Assembly (NCBI RefSeq): GCF_029227915.1
Contig: NC_079884.1
Location: 15,996,001 to 16,060,000, forward strand
Origin: Hydractinia symbiolongicarpus
Taxonomy: Eukaryota > Cnidaria > Hydrozoa > Anthoathecata > Hydractiniidae
Length of the DNA stretch: 64,000 nt
Direction of reading: 5' to 3'
Shown here: positions 62,401 through 64,000 of the stretch, in pieces
How positions within the stretch are numbered: the first letter of the stretch is position 1
Layout: the number at the start of each line of letters is the position of its first letter
Program-made: the position numbers and the translations under genes
Notes under the pieces: generated by a model
Told to the model about the DNA's origin: nothing
What the model saw: the letters and a program-made list of their open reading frames with translations, nothing else
The model's database searches: none

Positions 62401-63589
62401 ACTTGTAAAACATCCAATACGCCAAGCTGAATGGCTAAAAACATATACAGCCTTTTATGCCTTAGTTCATGCATAGTGGAACTTTAGTAGATAATATTTA
62501 GAACCTATCAAGATTTTTTCAAAAATATATACAAGTTTTTGTGTGTTCTATCATCATGCTTGGGTAATCCAAGGTTCCAATAAATGTCTGTACAAGCCCA
62601 AAATAGCTGAAACAATGAAGCGAATGTCAGGGAACTAAGTCAAAAAATGTCAAGGCTATTAGGAAAATAAAGAGTTGATTTTAAGTGTGTACCATGGTAT
62701 GTTAGAACTTCATAGCTACACTTCACATTGATATTGTTTGCGTGTTTGTTTATGTGGCGATGAAATGATCAGCTAATATAACACCAACATACGATAAACA
62801 ACTTGGAAAAATTATTTTTGTCTAAGGAAAAACACTTTCGTGCATGAGAATTTTTAAATAATGTTTTATGTGGGAGTCTCTGACAGTACCAAGTTGTAAA
62901 CAATAACTTGTGTTATTTTTGGTGTAGGAAGAATTAAAAGCACTGGAAGAAAACGCTTACAACTCCGAAAAAACAATCACGACTAAGGTAGGTACTGGTA
63001 ACTGAATTGCTCCTGTTTCCACCAGTTGATTCTCTGAAAGTATACCTACGCATTAAAATATAAATCTGATCTTAGAATTTCATCAGTAACGGTTAAGAAG
63101 GTGTTTCACAAATACCAAGAAAATGTGTGATAGTGTATGAAATTAAGAAAGTTCTCATTTTACTCCTCTTTAGCTTCATGCAGCCGATGTTGAGCTTACA
63201 CAGTTACGAGCCGCACTCGAGCAATACGAAGGCCTCGCTGCAGACTACAAAATGCAGTTGGAACGATACAGAACGGAAAACGATGATCTTCGTGAAAAAC
63301 TACAGAAACAAGATCGAGAATTGCAAACGAAAATTCACGAGAGCATGATCGAAGTAAACGAGGTACACTTTGAATACTTGCTATTCTGCGAGAAGTGTAA
63401 AATTGCGTTGTTCTTGCTCCTTTTGAACTGCCGTAAATTCTTTGTGTCATTTTTCTACACAAAGTAATGTGAAAAGCTTTGGTGACATTTGAAGCGGAAG
63501 GAAACGTCAGGTAATTCTTTTCTTTTTAGGTTCGTAGTACCCTTCAAAGTAAGTTACTTGAATTGGAACCGTACCCTGATCTATTGAAG
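46347..63589 (+). CDS. ODF2: ODF2/cenexin homologue, 3' end beyond window
   Basis: A coiled-coil scaffold of mother-centriole appendages, cilia and sperm flagella. Fourteen exons: 46347-46447 (ATG at 46352), 47163-47240, 49106-49186, 58380-58442, 58863-58958, 59224-59315, 59399-59528, 60159-60290, 60562-60636, 60740-60811, 61331-61879, 62928-62987, 63174-63362, 63530-63589, giving 591 residues in one frame. The N terminus (IPPPGKTSPGRPLAWE, then LEINPP and MNIDDLSSSE) matches human ODF2 (MPPGKSSARP, LEITPP, MRLSDLSTE). Next come long heptad-rich coils, including LTQQKDKLLDKL, NKRLRRLLRE, RTKEAENNRL and ALKKATRIQRERAQK, all with close human counterparts. The last exon seen (PYPDLLK) corresponds to the human QLPDILK region near the end. 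An acceptor-like CAG at 46344-46346 implies an upstream non-coding exon. Intron 3 spans 9.2 kb and holds another gene. Confidence 0.93.
46697..47100 (+). mobile_element. tRNA-derived SINE in ODF2 intron 1
   Basis: The head has an A-box-like CAGTCGGTAGAGCATTCGACTG and a B-box-like TGGTTTAATCCCA (46746-46758). A body follows that contains ATCTTTGCAGCA near both 46772 and 47091. The head resembles a tRNA gene but lacks a closed acceptor stem, so it is a SINE and not a tRNA gene. It differs in sequence from the SINE at 33341. The right boundary is approximate. Confidence 0.65.
48624..48666. repeat. Perfect 19-bp inverted repeat, 5-base loop
   Basis: TACTGGGTAGGATATGATT and its exact reverse complement flank GCTCA. 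It lies in ODF2 intron 2. With no mismatch in 19 pairs it should be extrudable or hairpin-forming in transcripts. Confidence 0.9.
51015..51776. mobile_element. Unclassified repeat with CCCGTGGAGAAATCC-type head, copy 1
   Basis: Starts with AGTCGATAAGGCTGATAGAA and ends with AACTGGCGTATTATTATATA, immediately joined to copy 2. Inside, a module of GCTGATCAA-A-AATGT, GGAGATAT and a TGACGTCAGCA-type core occurs twice. It has no coding capacity. The short head motif and A/T-rich tail suggest a non-autonomous element; the class is unknown. Confidence 0.75.
51777..52492. mobile_element. Unclassified repeat, copy 2, head-to-tail with copy 1
   Basis: Head ACTAGTTGATAAGGCCCGTG with GAGAAATCCAC, the same doubled module with TGACGTCAGCA cores, and tail ACAGACAGACAGAACTGGCG followed by TATTATTATATAGAT. 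It aligns along its full length with copy 1, with scattered substitutions and small indels. Confidence 0.78.
53413..53497. repeat. (ATT)n microsatellite, about 28 units
   Basis: An uninterrupted run of TTA/ATT triplets in ODF2 intron 3. It produces artificial poly-Leu and poly-Ile open frames in two frames. Confidence 0.98.
54632..54638 (+). promoter_or_regulatory. TATA box candidate for the nested gene
   Basis: TATAAAA within TCTCTATAAAAACC, about 60 bases before the ATG of the nested intronless gene. If used, the 5' UTR would be about 30 bases. Confidence 0.5.
54696..55439 (+). CDS. DUF1295 / steroid 5-alpha-reductase-like membrane protein, intronless
   Basis: A single open frame of 247 residues that ends in GPLGFL. 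Several hydrophobic stretches predict a multi-pass membrane protein, probably in the ER. The C-terminal half has RNTNFLGE (residues 173-180) and a final KEKSL...Y..FKEYKQ...FFIPKF stretch, the pattern of DUF1295 proteins and related reductases or isoprenylcysteine-type methyltransferases (usual form R-P-N-Y-L/F-G-E). In those families this region binds the cofactor. The family's common proline (RxPNY) is Thr-Asn here (RNTNF). The substrate is unknown. The frame is open upstream to about 54664 (SVAASEEKVT), so an earlier start cannot be excluded, but no upstream ATG is in frame there. It lies wholly inside ODF2 intron 3 on the same strand, with its own TATA and AATAAA signals. Confidence 0.8.
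   Translation: MCKKLSISLLAYSDLFSNLQYEPGVLKHLRQYVPVPLKMRYFINTHKLLTPLFILLSMFYYNNFSIGPVVYLALHGTYCLNWGIKELVFPDKSFEMEISLFNFFLGFFGISCYWLTPYIVISKKTDPNNMTIFLALFMNILGTFIHFCSDAQKYFVLMEKKKLIVDGFYRRSRNTNFLGEMLTYLSFAVMAEHYLSYLVLLALTLFAFIPGMLRKEKSLSRYDNFKEYKQSADFFIPKFSIGPLGFL
55497..55502 (+). terminator. AATAAA polyadenylation signal of the nested gene
   Basis: An AATAAA hexamer 57 bases past the stop codon of the intronless gene. Because it lies inside an ODF2 intron in sense orientation, it could also prematurely end ODF2 transcripts. Confidence 0.55.
59735..60005. mobile_element. Diverged relative of the CCCGTGGAGAAATCC repeat in ODF2 intron 7
   Basis: GACTAGTCGATAGC followed by TTGTGCATAAATCCACGTG at about 59798 matches the head of the elements at 51777 and 63966. 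A block ATTTCGTGT-TCCGTAACAC occurs at both 59738 and 59852, so the copy also has an internal direct repeat. Confidence 0.55.
61884..61976 (+). repeat. 47-bp exact tandem duplication next to an ODF2 splice donor
   Basis: GTTTAGCTGTTTTTATTAGC and the following 27 bases are repeated directly, starting five bases after the exon that ends at 61879. Each copy contains TTGATTGCAG, an acceptor-like sequence. Confidence 0.9.
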
Positions 63590-64000
63590 GTATGCGTCGT
63601 GGCACATTTCTTTTTGTTACCGCTTTATTACACTGTTGTTAACTTGAAACCTTATGGAAATGTCTTCGCAAAAATTGTTGTCATTCGATAGTGGAACTTT
63701 CATGGGACCGAAAAGAATGCTTCCACTTACCGAATGTTCCACCTATCCGAAGTTTTTTCGAAAAAATTTAATTTCGTTAAAAAAGGCAGTTCTTGGGAAA
63801 AAATTAAGAAGCCCTACAAATACAGTTCAAAAGAAGGGAGCAAAATAAGACATATCGAATCCAATTTATGAGTTACTTTTATAAAGTCACTTGAACTATA
63901 TTGTCTTCGCTTTCGTTTTCTTAAAACGAACCATTTGTAAATTGCTTTATCTGACACTAGTAAAAAACTAGTCGTTAGCCCGTGGAAAAATCCACGGGTT
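63590..64000 (+). other. Right edge: ODF2 intron and repeat head
   Basis: After the donor GTATGC at 63590 no further ODF2 exon is visible. The open frame at 63654-63848 has no coiled-coil character. The last 35 bases (ACTAGTCGTTAGCCCGTGG, then AAAAATCCACGGG) are the head of the repeat family also seen at 51777 and 59798, cut by the window edge. Confidence 0.6.

Overview
This window is AT-rich animal nuclear DNA. The genes have many introns with canonical GT/AG borders, the proteins are metazoan-specific, and the transposons are of invertebrate type. I think it comes from a cnidarian, possibly a hydrozoan. That placement rests on base composition, gene content and transposon types, with no marker gene, so it is tentative. 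I rebuilt exons by eye from splice signals, reading-frame phase and remembered protein-family alignments. The four complete multi-exon genes and single-exon gene all stay in frame across every junction, which is strong internal support.

Layout, left to right. (1) 1-5493 (+): the last ten exons of an SLC4 bicarbonate transporter of the Na+-coupled branch. (2) 11260-13776 (+): a complete seven-exon CD63-like tetraspanin. (3) 17606-20950 (-): a complete four-exon IFI44-like GTPase with a long charged N-terminal extension. (4) 22899-31994 (-): a complete 18-exon ZER1 homologue, a CUL2 E3 ligase receptor of 754 residues that keeps the Gly/N-degron pocket. (5) 32-46 kb: a repeat-rich stretch with a tRNA-derived SINE, a decaying minisatellite, a Mutator-like transposase with two single-base frameshifts, a dead CR1/L2-like LINE, several MITEs and a 55-100 bp satellite block. 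(6) 46347 to beyond the right edge (+): ODF2/cenexin, a centriole appendage and cilium coiled-coil protein, with 14 exons visible. (7) 54696-55439 (+): an intronless DUF1295 / steroid-reductase-like membrane protein gene lying wholly inside the third large intron of ODF2 on the same strand.

The host genes do not form one pathway: ion transport, membrane scaffold, immune-type GTPase, ubiquitin receptor, centriole protein and a lipid-type membrane enzyme. I see no operon-like system. The unusual content is the intronless nested gene, substitutions in the SLC4 substrate-site region, the extended IFI44-like protein, and a varied set of small inverted-repeat and foldback elements, including one MITE nested in another repeat and a head-to-tail pair of an unclassified element.
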